Assembly: GCF_013359935.1 (NCBI RefSeq)
Contig: NZ_JABMCB010000164.1
Location: forward strand, 1 to 44,115
Length of the DNA: 44,115 nt
Reading direction: 5' to 3'
Origin: Paenibacillus xylanilyticus
Lineage (GTDB): Bacteria; Bacillota; Bacilli; Paenibacillales; Paenibacillaceae
Positions within the stretch are counted from its first letter, which is position 1. Every line of letters starts with the position of its first letter. The notes under the pieces were generated by a model. That model worked only from the letters and a program-made list of their open reading frames with translations. It was not told where the DNA came from and did no database searches. The position numbers and the translations under genes are program-made. Shown here piece by piece: positions 1 through 8,113 of the stretch.

Positions 1-192
1 GGCTTCAAGTGTGGAGCGAAGCGGAACCAATGTAGTTCCCTTATTATTAATTGGTGCTCCTACAGTGTACTCCACTGCCTGGTCGTTGACTTTAACGGAA
101 GTCCCTTGAGGTGCAGCCATGGCCGGCGCAGCAGAAGCGAGCAAACCAACCGAGATGGTGAGAGACAAGAGCATACGTTTCCAGTTTTTCAT
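1..192 (-). CDS. Secreted stalk-domain (copper amine oxidase N-terminal-like) protein, 5' part only
   Basis: Only the first 64 codons are present; the gene runs off the left edge. The protein starts MKNWKRMLLSLTISVGLLAS and has a typical Sec signal peptide (KNWKR charged start, hydrophobic core, AxA cleavage near AMAA, residues 25-27). It continues into VKVNDQAVEY...NNKGTTLVPLRSTLEA, the pattern of the copper amine oxidase N-terminal-like 'stalk' domain common in secreted Paenibacillus proteins, where a strand (V-x-V-N-G/D) is followed by a 'VPLR' motif. The ATG at 190-192 is preceded by AAAGGAGA at the right spacing. The domain is thought to be a cell-surface structural module and does not imply oxidase activity. 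The function of the missing C-terminal part cannot be told. Confidence 0.85.
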   Translation of the reverse strand, partial: MKNWKRMLLSLTISVGLLASAAPAMAAPQGTSVKVNDQAVEYTVGAPINNKGTTLVPLRSTLEA

Positions 193-280
193 ATTATGTA
201 TTCTCCTTTTTAAAAAATAGTAGTTTAAATTTAATAGTTAATAGAATTGAACATACACCAAAATACCACGCATAAAGTTT

Positions 281-314
281 GGGATGGGTGCCACCTTTTT
301 CCTCGCGGCACCTT
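281..314 (-). terminator. Possible weak terminator after the ABC operon
   Basis: GGTGCC (287-292) and GGCACC (307-312) form a 6-bp stem downstream of the NatB-like permease stop. There is no proper U-run after it on the minus strand, so it is only a candidate. Nothing else is seen between 193 and 376 apart from the ribosome binding site of the stalk gene. Confidence 0.3.
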
Positions 315-376
315 CTCCCCTATGAGATTACTTTTTGCTGCACACCACCATATACATATCTACCAATGTCTTACTC

Positions 377-1675
377 TTAAATTTTATAAGCCCGCATCGC
401 CTTAAATAACTCCTTGAAGGTTGGACGCTTACCGTACATCAGCACACCTGTGCGATAGATTTTGGCAGCCAGCCAGCCGAAGATTAATATCGATACGGCC
501 AGTATGGCCAGAGACACGATAATCTCCCACGTTGGTGCAACCCCCGCTCCGATCCGAACCAGTATGGCCGTAGGCGAAGTGAACGGAATGAAGCTGGCAA
601 CTTTTAAGAGCAAGATGTTCGGCGTTGAAATACTGAAGATTGCAATGTAGAAAGAAACCAGTGACAGCATCGTAATCGGCAGAACCGCTTGACCCAGTTC
701 TTCTGTACGGCTAACCATTGAACCAATCGCAGCAAACATCACAGCGTATAGGAAGTAACCAAGAATGTAAAAGATAAGTCCATATGCAATCACAGCTAAA
801 TTCACATCACTCAGATTCAAACTGAATTCACTCAATACATCACGGTTATGAGGAAGCAGCACATTCCCGGCAACCACTGCACCGAAAATACCGATTTGAA
901 GCAGACCGACCATGAATATACCGATGATTTTGCCAAACATCTGACTAAGTGGAGACACGCTCGTAATCAAAATTTCCATAATGCGCGAGCTCTTCTCCGC
1001 TGTAATTTCGGATGCAATCATGTTACCGGTCATCATTGTGGATGTGAACAGAAGGATGATCATCAGGTAGACTACAATGTAGTTGATCGGGCTCATTCCA
1101 TTCTCGGACGCTGCCTCAGATCCCCCCTCATCCACGCTCAAGCTTTGCTCACTTACCTTTACCGGGGTATTAATCAATTCCTTTTGCTCAGCGGTGAGTA
1201 CGTCCTTTACGACTACATCAAGTTTCACGCTTTGGAGCGCCGCTTCTATAGAAGCAATAATCTGAGGGGACACCTCTTCCGTTGAATACAGGATCGGTTG
1301 CGGGAACTCCTGTCCTTGGGCCACCTCAAACTTCAGATACCCATCGGTAAGCCCGGATTCCGCATCCGCCTTCAGTGCGGCTTCATCTTTATCACCAGCA
1401 GCAATGAATCGATACGCCTGATCTCCTTGTGCAGACGAGAACTTCTCCAGCTTCTCCGACACTTCTGGCTGTCCAGAACTCAGAAGTCCAATGTTTACAG
1501 GGTTGCTTCCTGCAGTTCCACCGCCACCTGAGCCACCATTAAACAAGGTAATGAAATAGGGTACATTAAGTCCAATCGAAATTAAGAGTGCGAGTACAAT
1601 GGTTGTAACTACAAATGATTTCGTTTTGACCTTGTTTTTGAACGTAAATCCGGTGATTGTTCCCATTTTATTCAT
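377..1675 (-). CDS. ABC-2 type transporter permease, NatB/YhaP-like
   Basis: This 432-aa membrane protein is the permease partner of the ATPase gene just upstream. It has one N-terminal transmembrane segment (about residues 18-40), a large extracellular domain (about 45-200) and five or six C-terminal transmembrane segments from about residue 210, the layout of NatB/YhaP proteins of the ABC-2 superfamily (sodium or drug/peptide export). The sequence PINYIVVYLMIILLFTSTMM followed by 'ASEITAEKSSRIMEILITSVSP' residues is the characteristic cytoplasmic loop and coupling region of this family. The start at ATG 1673-1675 is chosen because AGGTGGGTGA lies upstream; it overlaps the end of the ATPase gene by 8 nt, which implies translational coupling. 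Substrate is not evident; Na+ export is the family precedent only. Confidence 0.85.
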   Translation of the reverse strand: MNKMGTITGFTFKNKVKTKSFVVTTIVLALLISIGLNVPYFITLFNGGSGGGGTAGSNPVNIGLLSSGQPEVSEKLEKFSSAQGDQAYRFIAAGDKDEAALKADAESGLTDGYLKFEVAQGQEFPQPILYSTEEVSPQIIASIEAALQSVKLDVVVKDVLTAEQKELINTPVKVSEQSLSVDEGGSEAASENGMSPINYIVVYLMIILLFTSTMMTGNMIASEITAEKSSRIMEILITSVSPLSQMFGKIIGIFMVGLLQIGIFGAVVAGNVLLPHNRDVLSEFSLNLSDVNLAVIAYGLIFYILGYFLYAVMFAAIGSMVSRTEELGQAVLPITMLSLVSFYIAIFSISTPNILLLKVASFIPFTSPTAILVRIGAGVAPTWEIIVSLAILAVSILIFGWLAAKIYRTGVLMYGKRPTFKELFKAMRAYKI

Positions 1676-2573
1676 TCGACTCACCCACCTCACGAATAAA
1701 GATTTGGTTAAGCGTTGGTTCTTTGATCTCAAAATGCTCTACGGTAGTCTGCGTCATTGCGTGTTTCAAAATCTCCTGCGCCGCTTCCACCTGAGCGATA
1801 TGGATGAGATATCCACGCTCGTTCCGTTCTACCTTTTTCACACCAGCCAGCTGCTCCAAGCCATCGACGTTGCCAGTAGTGTTCAGGTACACCTGCTCAC
1901 GTGGATAGCGGTTCTTGATCTCTTTGATCTCCCCCTGAACTACAGTGTTGGAGCGATGCAGAATTGTTATCTGACGACAGAGTTCTTCAACATGCTCCAT
2001 GCGATGTGTCGAGAACAGAATGGCCGTTCCCTCGTCACGCAATTCCTTGACGGTGGATTTGAGCAATTCCACGTTCACTGGATCCAGACCACTAAACGCT
2101 TCATCCAAAATAAGAATTTGAGGACGATGTACTACCGCTGCAATAAAGCCCATCTTTTGCTGATTACCCTTTGACAGTTCCTCAATCTTTTTGTCGTAAT
2201 ACTCGGGGACTTCGAATCGATCGAGCCAATACCTCAAGCTTTTGTCTGCATCTTTGCCATTCATGCCGCGAAGGCGTGCCAAGTAATTGATCTGGTCGCT
2301 GACCTTAACCTTCGGATATAATCCACGTTCTTCCGGAAGATAACCCATGATCTTCTGTAACTCGGTACTATACGGCTTGCCGTTATAGCGTATGTCTCCA
2401 CCATCCGGATGAATCAGTCCAAGGACCATACGCATCGTTGTTGTTTTACCAGCACCGTTGGCGCCCAGCAGTCCATAGATTTCGCCTTCTCCCACATTGA
2501 GCGTAACGCCATTAACAGCAGTCTTATCCGCATATTGCTTCACTACCTGCTTCAGTTCCAATCTGTTCATCAA
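1668..2573 (-). CDS. ABC transporter ATP-binding protein, NatA/YhaQ-like
   Basis: A 301-aa cytoplasmic ABC ATPase. Visible motifs are Walker A GANGAGKTT (about residues 38-46), signature LSKGNQQKM (about 135), Walker B ILILDEAFSGLDP (about 155-167) and the H-loop STHRMEH. The C-terminal extension of about 80 residues is typical of NatA/YhaQ/CcmA-like exporters. It pairs with the overlapping NatB-like permease. The start is either TTG 2573 (7 nt after AGGGGG) or ATG 2570 (10 nt after it); both are compatible and differ by one residue. The gene lies 17 nt downstream of the YtrB-like ATPase, so the operon carries two different ATPases. Confidence 0.9.
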   Translation of the reverse strand: MMNRLELKQVVKQYADKTAVNGVTLNVGEGEIYGLLGANGAGKTTTMRMVLGLIHPDGGDIRYNGKPYSTELQKIMGYLPEERGLYPKVKVSDQINYLARLRGMNGKDADKSLRYWLDRFEVPEYYDKKIEELSKGNQQKMGFIAAVVHRPQILILDEAFSGLDPVNVELLKSTVKELRDEGTAILFSTHRMEHVEELCRQITILHRSNTVVQGEIKEIKNRYPREQVYLNTTGNVDGLEQLAGVKKVERNERGYLIHIAQVEAAQEILKHAMTQTTVEHFEIKEPTLNQIFIREVGESNE

Positions 2574-2590
2574 CTATCGTCCCCCTTCGA

Positions 2591-3484
2591 TTATCTCCAC
2601 AGTGTCGGAGCATACCCTGCAATCCAATATTGCAGCACTTCGTCCAGCTCCAGGTTTCGGATTTTCATAATGCGATTACCCGCAAGCTCCAGTCTCTCCT
2701 GCGCTTCAACGACCCGGGTCGTAATCACCCGAATGGCTCCAGCCTCCTGTTTCGACTCAACAGCCCCTGGAATACTCTCAGGCCTAAGATCACCTTCGTA
2801 CCAGATTTCCCTCCATTGATCGAGCACTACATCTTTCTCCGCCATTCCAAGTGATTGTCCCCGGTGCATCAGTACGATGTAATCAGCCAGACGCTTCACT
2901 TCATCTGCAATATGTGTAGCTATCAAAATGGTGGTATCCCCATCCGCCATGAAATTGCGGAACTGCTCTACCATGACCTTCCAGGCAAAGGGATCAAGCC
3001 CTGAAGAAGGCTCATCCAGCAGAAGCAATCTCGGCCGTGCAGCAAGCGCTGCCGCTATTTCGAATTTGCGCCGTTCTCCTTTTGACAATTTCTTCAGTTT
3101 CACGTCGTAGGGAACATCCATATCATCCATGAGCTGTTTGAAAAACTTCGCATCCCAACGGGTATACCAATGTGCCCGGAACCTGGCAGCTTCAACAGCG
3201 GTTATATTGTCTTCTTCCGAACCTCCACCGTCTGCAACAAAGGCAATATGCTCTCTCAGCTCTGTAGGAAGTTCTCCTTCGTAATGCTGTCCGAACCACA
3301 TGATCTGACCGGAATCCGGTAGCACGACACGCTGAAGCATATTCAGCAGGGTGCTCTTCCCCGAACCGTTATGTCCCAATATGGCGACGACGTATCCTTC
3401 GGGAATTGCGAGATCAATAGGTCCAATAATTCTACGCTTGCGCATCTTGGATACACCGTTTAACTGAACCGCTATTGGTTCCAT
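2591..3484 (-). CDS. ABC transporter ATP-binding protein, YtrB-like
   Basis: A 297-aa ABC ATPase with Walker A GHNGSGKST (about residues 37-45), signature LSKGERRKFEIA (about 133), Walker B RLLLLDEPSSGLDP (about 153-166) and H-loop ATHIADE. It resembles YtrB of the B. subtilis ytr operon because a YtrA-type GntR gene lies 12 nt upstream. Its membrane partner is probably the 237-aa ABC-2-like protein at the head of the operon. The ATG at 3482-3484 has a strong GAGGAGG site. In B. subtilis the ytr system responds to cell-wall antibiotics and acetoin; transfer of that role here is inference only. Confidence 0.88.
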   Translation of the reverse strand: MEPIAVQLNGVSKMRKRRIIGPIDLAIPEGYVVAILGHNGSGKSTLLNMLQRVVLPDSGQIMWFGQHYEGELPTELREHIAFVADGGGSEEDNITAVEAARFRAHWYTRWDAKFFKQLMDDMDVPYDVKLKKLSKGERRKFEIAAALAARPRLLLLDEPSSGLDPFAWKVMVEQFRNFMADGDTTILIATHIADEVKRLADYIVLMHRGQSLGMAEKDVVLDQWREIWYEGDLRPESIPGAVESKQEAGAIRVITTRVVEAQERLELAGNRIMKIRNLELDEVLQYWIAGYAPTLWR

Positions 3485-3496
3485 GTTTGGTCCTCC

Positions 3497-3895
3497 TCAC
3501 TTCGGATAGTAGATCTGAAGAATCTCTTGGAACAATCTCGCCATTTCTTCCTCACTGCATCCAACAGATTTACCTGACTGCACTGCTGCCTGCAGTGCTT
3601 CTCTTGCTGCTGTCAATTTGTACGTTTCCCGGTCTCCTGCCTCAACTTTGGCTACGAACGTCCCCGTGCCCTGCTTCGTTCGAAGCAAGCCTTCATTCTC
3701 CAAATCCTGATAGACCCGGCGAACAGTAATAACACTGCAATTCAACGATCCTGCGAATTCGCGAATGGATGGCAAATGCGTTCCCTCCCCCAATTGACCC
3801 GTTATTATTAAAGACCTTAGCTGGTTTTCAATTTGGTGATATAAAGGTTCAGCACTGTTTTCATTAATTTGAATCGGTATATTCAAGCCCTGCAC
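3497..3895 (-). CDS. GntR-family transcriptional regulator, YtrA subfamily
   Basis: A 132-aa protein with an N-terminal winged helix (PLYHQIENQLRSLIITGQL through LPSIREFAGSLNCSVITVRR, about residues 17-60, then GTGTFVA) and only a short helical C-terminal tail. That size and lack of a ligand-binding domain define the YtrA subfamily, whose genes normally sit with ABC transporters, as here. It is expected to repress the operon from the palindrome at 4743-4768. The start is uncertain: GTG at 3893-3895 lies very close to GAGGGTGAG, while TTG at 3884-3886 is 8 nt after GAGG; the latter would remove three residues. Confidence 0.88.
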   Translation of the reverse strand: MQGLNIPIQINENSAEPLYHQIENQLRSLIITGQLGEGTHLPSIREFAGSLNCSVITVRRVYQDLENEGLLRTKQGTGTFVAKVEAGDRETYKLTAAREALQAAVQSGKSVGCSEEEMARLFQEILQIYYPK

Positions 3896-3972
3896 CTCAC
3901 CCTCGCGTACACTTCAGTTCACTTGCACGATAGTGCCGGTCATCTTCGATGTCGTTCTATATTTCGCTTACA

Positions 3973-4686
3973 TTAACTTAAATCCCGTTTCGACAACTTC
4001 CTAAGCGTTAAGCGGCTAAGCAACCACAACACTGCAAAGCCCAAGAGTAACGAACCCCACATAAAAGGTGATAACAAGCCCCAGGTTTTGCTGATCTCTA
4101 CGGTATAATGCATTCCGTTCATGCCCATGAGTCGAATTATAATCGCAATAAGCAAAATAACGGGTATAAACAGCATGCTGATTAACAAATACTTTTTGCC
4201 TGTGTGTAAAAATTCTCCGAAGATATAGAACCCTGTAATCAGAACCCCATACCCTGTACATGTTAGGGCAAAGGCTAGATATTGATCCCATCGGAATCCT
4301 TCCAGATGCATCACGGAGACATACAATGCACCATAGTAGAATATGCCATTATAAATAAAGGCCAGCAATGCCTGCTGAATTCGTCCCCACATGACGGTCT
4401 CTGCAGAGATGGGTAGTCTGCGATAGTAGGTCAGCATCTGTGTATACGAATCTTCATGTATGTAGCGGAAAGAGCGTCTGGAGAAGATAAATCCCTGAAA
4501 TGGAACCATAAGCATGAAGTAGGAATCGGAAACCGTGTTAAGCACACTTTCCTCCCTTTGTCCATATAACATGACACCACCCATAGCTCCAACGTAGATC
4601 ATAAACATCGCAGACCATAACCATTGAAGACGATCCTTGCTCCATTCGCTGCGGGTTAGCCACCAAGCCTGCTTCCAATCATTCAT
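3973..4686 (-). CDS. ABC-2-like membrane protein, probable permease of the YtrB-like ATPase
   Basis: First gene of the operon, 237 aa. It has about six hydrophobic segments (starting about residues 20, 45, 100, 130, 165 and 210) and begins MNDWKQAWWLTRSEWSKDRL, a cytoplasmic amphipathic start common in ABC-2-type permeases. There is no catalytic motif. The start ATG at 4684-4686 is preceded by GGAAAGG. Position between operator and GntR/ATPase genes makes a transport partner role likely (inference). The sequence is too divergent for me to assign to YtrC/YtrD with confidence. Confidence 0.75.
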   Translation of the reverse strand: MNDWKQAWWLTRSEWSKDRLQWLWSAMFMIYVGAMGGVMLYGQREESVLNTVSDSYFMLMVPFQGFIFSRRSFRYIHEDSYTQMLTYYRRLPISAETVMWGRIQQALLAFIYNGIFYYGALYVSVMHLEGFRWDQYLAFALTCTGYGVLITGFYIFGEFLHTGKKYLLISMLFIPVILLIAIIIRLMGMNGMHYTVEISKTWGLLSPFMWGSLLLGFAVLWLLSRLTLRKLSKRDLS

Positions 4687-4742
4687 AACATTGCCTGCCT
4701 TTCCATCTCACGCTTTACTGTGCAAGCTGTGTTCACTGTGTT

Positions 4743-4794
4743 TACTGTATATATCAATATACACAGTATATAGACCTCACCTCCGATCCGTCAA
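4743..4794 (-). promoter_or_regulatory. Promoter and palindromic operator of the GntR/ABC operon
   Basis: On the minus strand TTGACG (4794-4789) and TATACT (4770-4765) are 18 nt apart, a good sigma-A promoter. A near-perfect 26-bp palindrome (4743-4768, outer arms TACTGT...ACAGTA with TATAT inside each arm) covers the -10 box and start site. Further CACAGT half-sites follow at about 4718-4742. This is the expected place and shape of a YtrA/GntR operator giving autoregulation. Confidence 0.7.
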
Positions 4795-5053
4795 CCCTTA
4801 TTTTCCTGAATCAGGAATTATTTTAGGAAATCATTACCTTTTGCATTGAGATGATGCAATATGAAAGATGTCTTTTAAATAGAGCTATGATATTAGATGA
4901 TCTGATAAGAGAGCTTCCTGTTTTCGCTTCGACTTGAAGCTATCTCCCTGAAGGTTGCTGAACTACTGAGCATGCGACAGCCTTCGGGCAGATAGCGCAG
5001 CAGATACCACTATGATCATTCAATGACTGCGTTGAGCTGCAAATTCGCAGGCG
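4795..5053. other. Intergenic region with a long imperfect hairpin (4939-4996)
   Basis: No gene is seen. The main structure is an inverted repeat: GCTATCTCCCTGAAGG...GCTG (4939-4960) pairs with CAGCCTTCGGGCAGATAGC (4978-4996) around a loop of about 17 nt, with two mismatches and a small bulge. It has no U-run on either strand, so it is not a simple terminator. It could be part of a small RNA, a leader or a REP-like element. Confidence 0.4.
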
Positions 5054-5109
5054 CAAAAAAAGAGAGCTGACTCCGATATTGTGCGAACACAAATTGGAGA
5101 CAACTCTTT
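5054..5109 (-). terminator. Rho-independent terminator of the crystallin-like gene
   Basis: AAAGAG (5059-5064) pairs with CTCTTT (5104-5109), CTCC with GGAG, and an inner TTGTG-CGAA-CACAA hairpin completes the structure. On the minus strand it is followed by seven T residues. Confidence 0.7.
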
Positions 5110-5147
5110 CATTTTCACGGCACCTATATGCAGAAGAGGTCTAACTT

Positions 5148-5519
5148 TTACACCAGATCGTAGCCGCTTGGCAAACGGCTATTATTACGGATGGCACGAA
5201 TTTCGGCTAGGGTCAGCCGTTGATTGGTGGATATCAGGGATTCCACATCATTCCCACGGATCAAATCATCCAAATCTCTCAAGTTGGTGTTTCCACGATA
5301 GACACGGAATCCACCTTGAAAGTTTGGTCTCGTAAACACAACCAGCGTTGCATTCGAACTTGTCGAGAAAAAGCGCAGGCTCTCTACCCCACCCAGAATG
5401 TTGTCCAGATTGCGAAGACCCGTGTTGCCACGGTAAATCCGGCTTCTTCCGTTATAGTTCTCCTCTGAATACACCGTAAGACGTGGATACGTTTGACTAA
5501 CTTGAACTGTTTTTTTCAT
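5148..5519 (-). CDS. Beta/gamma-crystallin-like protein
   Basis: A 123-aa protein with no signal peptide. It contains two tandem Greek-key-like units, RLTVYSEENYNGRSRIYRG and TLVVFTRPNFQGGFRVYRG, each with the crystallin pattern aromatic-x(4)-aromatic-x-G and each followed by N-T-x-L-R-x-L-D (about residues 8-90). Known microbial beta/gamma-crystallins bind Ca2+ through N/D-N/D-x-x-S/T-S motifs; the stretch FFSTSSNATL could supply part of a site but is not a clean match. The C-terminal tail (NQRLTLAEIRAIRNNSRLPSG) is of unknown role. The ATG at 5517-5519 has a GGGGGG site 6 nt upstream, which fixes the start at MKKTVQV. It is monocistronic with its own terminator. Function unknown; stress or spore-related roles are only precedents. 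Confidence 0.7.
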   Translation of the reverse strand: MKKTVQVSQTYPRLTVYSEENYNGRSRIYRGNTGLRNLDNILGGVESLRFFSTSSNATLVVFTRPNFQGGFRVYRGNTNLRDLDDLIRGNDVESLISTNQRLTLAEIRAIRNNSRLPSGYDLV

Positions 5520-5629
5520 TTGTTCCCCCCCTCTCAATCTCATTCTATGAATGGATGTGAGAGGAGGTATGGACGAATCAACGGATCGATTCATCCATTT
5601 TCATATTTTCATAGGAAATTGCTCAAATT

Positions 5630-6097
5630 CTACACCCCAAGAATGACTTCCCATACAGGACGTGTATGCCCGCCAGGATATAGGAGGTATAACAATACAT
5701 ACACAATGACCCCAGTCAGTGCACTACTGAACCAGACCATGGAAGTAAATCGTCCCCAGCGGCGATGAGTTGCAAATTTCTTTTTGAAGCCCAGTACCAA
5801 TGTGGAGATTCCAAAGACTGCTGCTGCAGTAGCGAGAATAATATGAAAGATCAAAAAGATCCGGTAGAAAATCTCCATCTCAGGATCACCGCCCCAGGCG
5901 GTATTTCCAACAAAGATCGTACGAGACATATAAATTACAAAGAACAGCAAGGCTGCAACGGCTCCTGCAACCATCGCGGTTTGGTGCGCCTCACGTTTTC
6001 CACGAATAATCAACACCCACCCAATTCCCACCAGCACAGCACTAATTACAATGAAAGAAGTACTGATCGTAGGCAGCAGAAAATGTATATCCATCAT
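5630..6097 (-). CDS. DUF420 (YozB-like) membrane protein of the cta operon
   Basis: A 155-aa integral membrane protein with four or five transmembrane segments (about residues 5-28, 38-58, 75-100, 118-140). The segment following FHIILATAA and the R-R-W-G-R-F-T-S-M-V-W pattern are typical of DUF420 proteins, which are often linked to haem-copper oxidase genes in Bacillales. It lies 35 nt downstream of ctaG in the same direction, so it is probably the last gene of the oxidase operon and may help assembly or haem delivery (inference). The ATG at 6095-6097 is chosen because AGAGGGGG lies 8 nt upstream. Confidence 0.8.
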   Translation of the reverse strand: MMDIHFLLPTISTSFIVISAVLVGIGWVLIIRGKREAHQTAMVAGAVAALLFFVIYMSRTIFVGNTAWGGDPEMEIFYRIFLIFHIILATAAAVFGISTLVLGFKKKFATHRRWGRFTSMVWFSSALTGVIVYVLLYLLYPGGHTRPVWEVILGV

Positions 6098-6132
6098 CGT
6101 GTATTCCCCCTCTTGTCTGAACATGACTTGGC

Positions 6133-7053
6133 TTATTTCGCAGGATTAAGCGGCCCCCCAGAACCTTCTACAGGATATGGGTCATCATCATCTTCGCGTT
6201 TTTCCTTGCGGTACCATTGGAAAAAGACATAAGCCAGCATGGAAACGAAGATACCCTCCTGAATGAATTTCATCACAATCCCACCCACCTGCTGATCCTC
6301 CTTGGCAGAAGACAGAAAGTTGAAGAAGGCAGGTCCTCCGAAAGTGCGCAGCAAAGCCGAGGAATCCCCGGATACACAATACCGCATCGCTTCAGCCCAT
6401 ACAGCTGGGTTGCTATACGTCGCATATAACGGCTCGGACGCAAAGATAATCAGACCACAAGCGGGTGTCAGCAGCACCATGTTGAGAAAGATAAATCCGA
6501 TCTTCGACAGTCCTGATGCCTGTCTTCCTTCTGGCAGCGGATTAAGCAATGTCCACCACATGAGCATCGAGGTTATAAAGAGAACCATGTAATACAATCG
6601 GTGGACCGTAAAATGGAGCATCACATAATCATGCACAACAGGCAGATGATATAAGGAGAATAGTCCATTGAAAAGCAGGGCCGCCACGATTGGATGAGCC
6701 AGGAAGGAGAGCTGTCGTGTCGGCAGCCACCGAAGGATTTTGCGCCATACCCACGCAGGCAGACCCTTCATTAATAACGGTGGCGCTACCAGATAAGACA
6801 AGGCCATACTCACCATGTGGAAACTGAACATGACATGCCCCAGCAGATTAAATGGCCCGGCTTGGGCGAGATAGAATACAGCAAGACCAATGATAAACAT
6901 GTTTTTTTGAGCTACCGTTGCCGGCTCTGCATCCTTGATTCTCTCACTTAATGGACCTACGACAACCAGATACGCAGCTGCGATAAGCAGAAAAAAGGCA
7001 AGAATTAGCGGACTCCATAAATCGTTGAAACTAAAATATTGCAACCCGAGCAT
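6133..7053 (-). CDS. ctaG: Cytochrome c oxidase assembly factor CtaG, Bacillus type
   Basis: A 306-aa polytopic membrane protein (about seven transmembrane segments) of the caa3-CtaG family. Its gene follows ctaCDEF, as in B. subtilis, where CtaG is needed for an active caa3 oxidase, probably for the CuB centre. It is not related to the mitochondrial Cox11-type CtaG. Conserved-looking intramembrane histidines include HMVSMALSYL, YHLPVVHDYVMLHFTVHRLYY and the WW near residue 170. The ATG at 7051-7053 is preceded by GGGAGG; the C-terminus is acidic (REDDDD). Confidence 0.88.
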   Translation of the reverse strand: MLGLQYFSFNDLWSPLILAFFLLIAAAYLVVVGPLSERIKDAEPATVAQKNMFIIGLAVFYLAQAGPFNLLGHVMFSFHMVSMALSYLVAPPLLMKGLPAWVWRKILRWLPTRQLSFLAHPIVAALLFNGLFSLYHLPVVHDYVMLHFTVHRLYYMVLFITSMLMWWTLLNPLPEGRQASGLSKIGFIFLNMVLLTPACGLIIFASEPLYATYSNPAVWAEAMRYCVSGDSSALLRTFGGPAFFNFLSSAKEDQQVGGIVMKFIQEGIFVSMLAYVFFQWYRKEKREDDDDPYPVEGSGGPLNPAK

Positions 7054-7162
7054 ACGGGAAACCTCCCGGTGATCTAATATGGTTGTTTTCTGGAATTCGT
7101 TATATGGGTTTGGATCGCCAAAAAGGGGAAAAGACGGCGGCACTGCGCCGCCGCCATCTCAT

Positions 7163-7483
7163 TTACCACCAAACCCAATAAAGTGCCATAATGATGCACG
7201 TGGATGCTACGAAAAATCCGAACGCCATAAACAGGATTGGCATCAAATGCCCTTTATCCTTCATGTGCATCCAATATCCTAGCTGAACAAAAACCTGAAG
7301 GATTGCCATGACTACCAAAAGGATAATGGTAAAGGACGTATTTACGCCTCCTGCCTTCACGGCTGCAAACGCAATGAGTGTCAGGATGATTGAGAATATA
7401 AACACAACAACGTGTTTCTGTGGTCCTTCTGTTCGGTGACGATGCTTCACAGGTTGTTGATCACTTTTATCCTGTACCGACAT
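7163..7483 (-). CDS. ctaF: Cytochrome caa3 oxidase subunit IV
   Basis: A 106-aa protein with three transmembrane segments (about residues 28-46, 53-72, 80-103), the fold of the COX4/CyoD-like subunit IV of haem-copper oxidases. QLGYWMHMKDKGHLMP between TM2 and TM3 is the usual loop pattern of this family. The stop of ctaE is 3 nt upstream of its start region, and AGGTGGGG precedes the ATG. It stabilises the oxidase complex in the cytoplasmic membrane and has no cofactor. Confidence 0.9.
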   Translation of the reverse strand: MSVQDKSDQQPVKHRHRTEGPQKHVVVFIFSIILTLIAFAAVKAGGVNTSFTIILLVVMAILQVFVQLGYWMHMKDKGHLMPILFMAFGFFVASTCIIMALYWVWW

Positions 7484-7486
7484 GTG

Positions 7487-8113
7487 TTACCCCACCTTTC
7501 CGAGCAGGTAAACGACCGTAAAGATAAACACCCAGACCACGTCAATAAAGTGCCAGTACATTGCGGAGACGTACACCTTTGGTGCAGTTACGACCGTTAA
7601 TCCTTTTCTGAACAGCTGCCCGATAATAAGTCCGATCCACAGAATACCGAATGCAACGTGGGCGCCGTGGAAGCCAACCAGGGTGTAAAAAGCCGAGCTG
7701 AATGCACTGGTTGTCATCCCGAACTCTTTGTGCACCACATATTCATAGAATTCATAAATTTCGATACCAAGGAATCCAAGGCCCAACACCACCGTTATTC
7801 CGAGCCAAAGCGCCAACGCATTGCGGTTGCCCCGATGCATGGCCTGGATCGCAAAAACACTTGTCAGACTGCTGACGAGTAGAATAAAGGTAGCTGCTGC
7901 CACGAGAGGCAAATGAAACAATTCATTGGCTGATGGGCCCTCATTCGTTTGGCCTCGCAGTGCCAGAAAGGTTGCGAAGAGTGTACCGAACAATACCGTC
8001 TCCCCGCCAAGGAACAACCAGAAGCCAATAAGCTTGTTGCGTCCCTCCAGCGTCGCTTTCTCCGGTTCATGCGGCAATTGGCCGTTTACCGGTTCGGCAT
8101 GTGAAGTTGTCAT
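7487..8113 (-). CDS. ctaE: Cytochrome caa3 oxidase subunit III
   Basis: A 208-aa protein with five transmembrane segments, the short subunit III form of Bacillus oxidases. Recognisable family motifs are NKLIGFWLFLGGETVLF at the start of TM1, TLVGFHGAHVAFGILW (G-x-H-G-x-H-V) and the ending SAMYWHFIDVVWVFIFTVVYL. It supports proton uptake and stability of subunit I. Its ATG overlaps the ctaD stop codon in an ATGA arrangement (8110-8113), so translation is probably coupled; GAAGGGGG lies upstream. Confidence 0.95.
   Translation of the reverse strand: MTTSHAEPVNGQLPHEPEKATLEGRNKLIGFWLFLGGETVLFGTLFATFLALRGQTNEGPSANELFHLPLVAAATFILLVSSLTSVFAIQAMHRGNRNALALWLGITVVLGLGFLGIEIYEFYEYVVHKEFGMTTSAFSSAFYTLVGFHGAHVAFGILWIGLIIGQLFRKGLTVVTAPKVYVSAMYWHFIDVVWVFIFTVVYLLGKVG

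Noticed and set aside
1..192. Copper amine oxidase enzyme
   Set aside because: The similarity is only to the non-catalytic N-terminal stalk domain; no topaquinone or copper site is visible in the fragment.
4939..4996. T-box or other named riboswitch
   Set aside because: No T-box sequence, no specifier loop pattern and no gene directly downstream in a suitable orientation.
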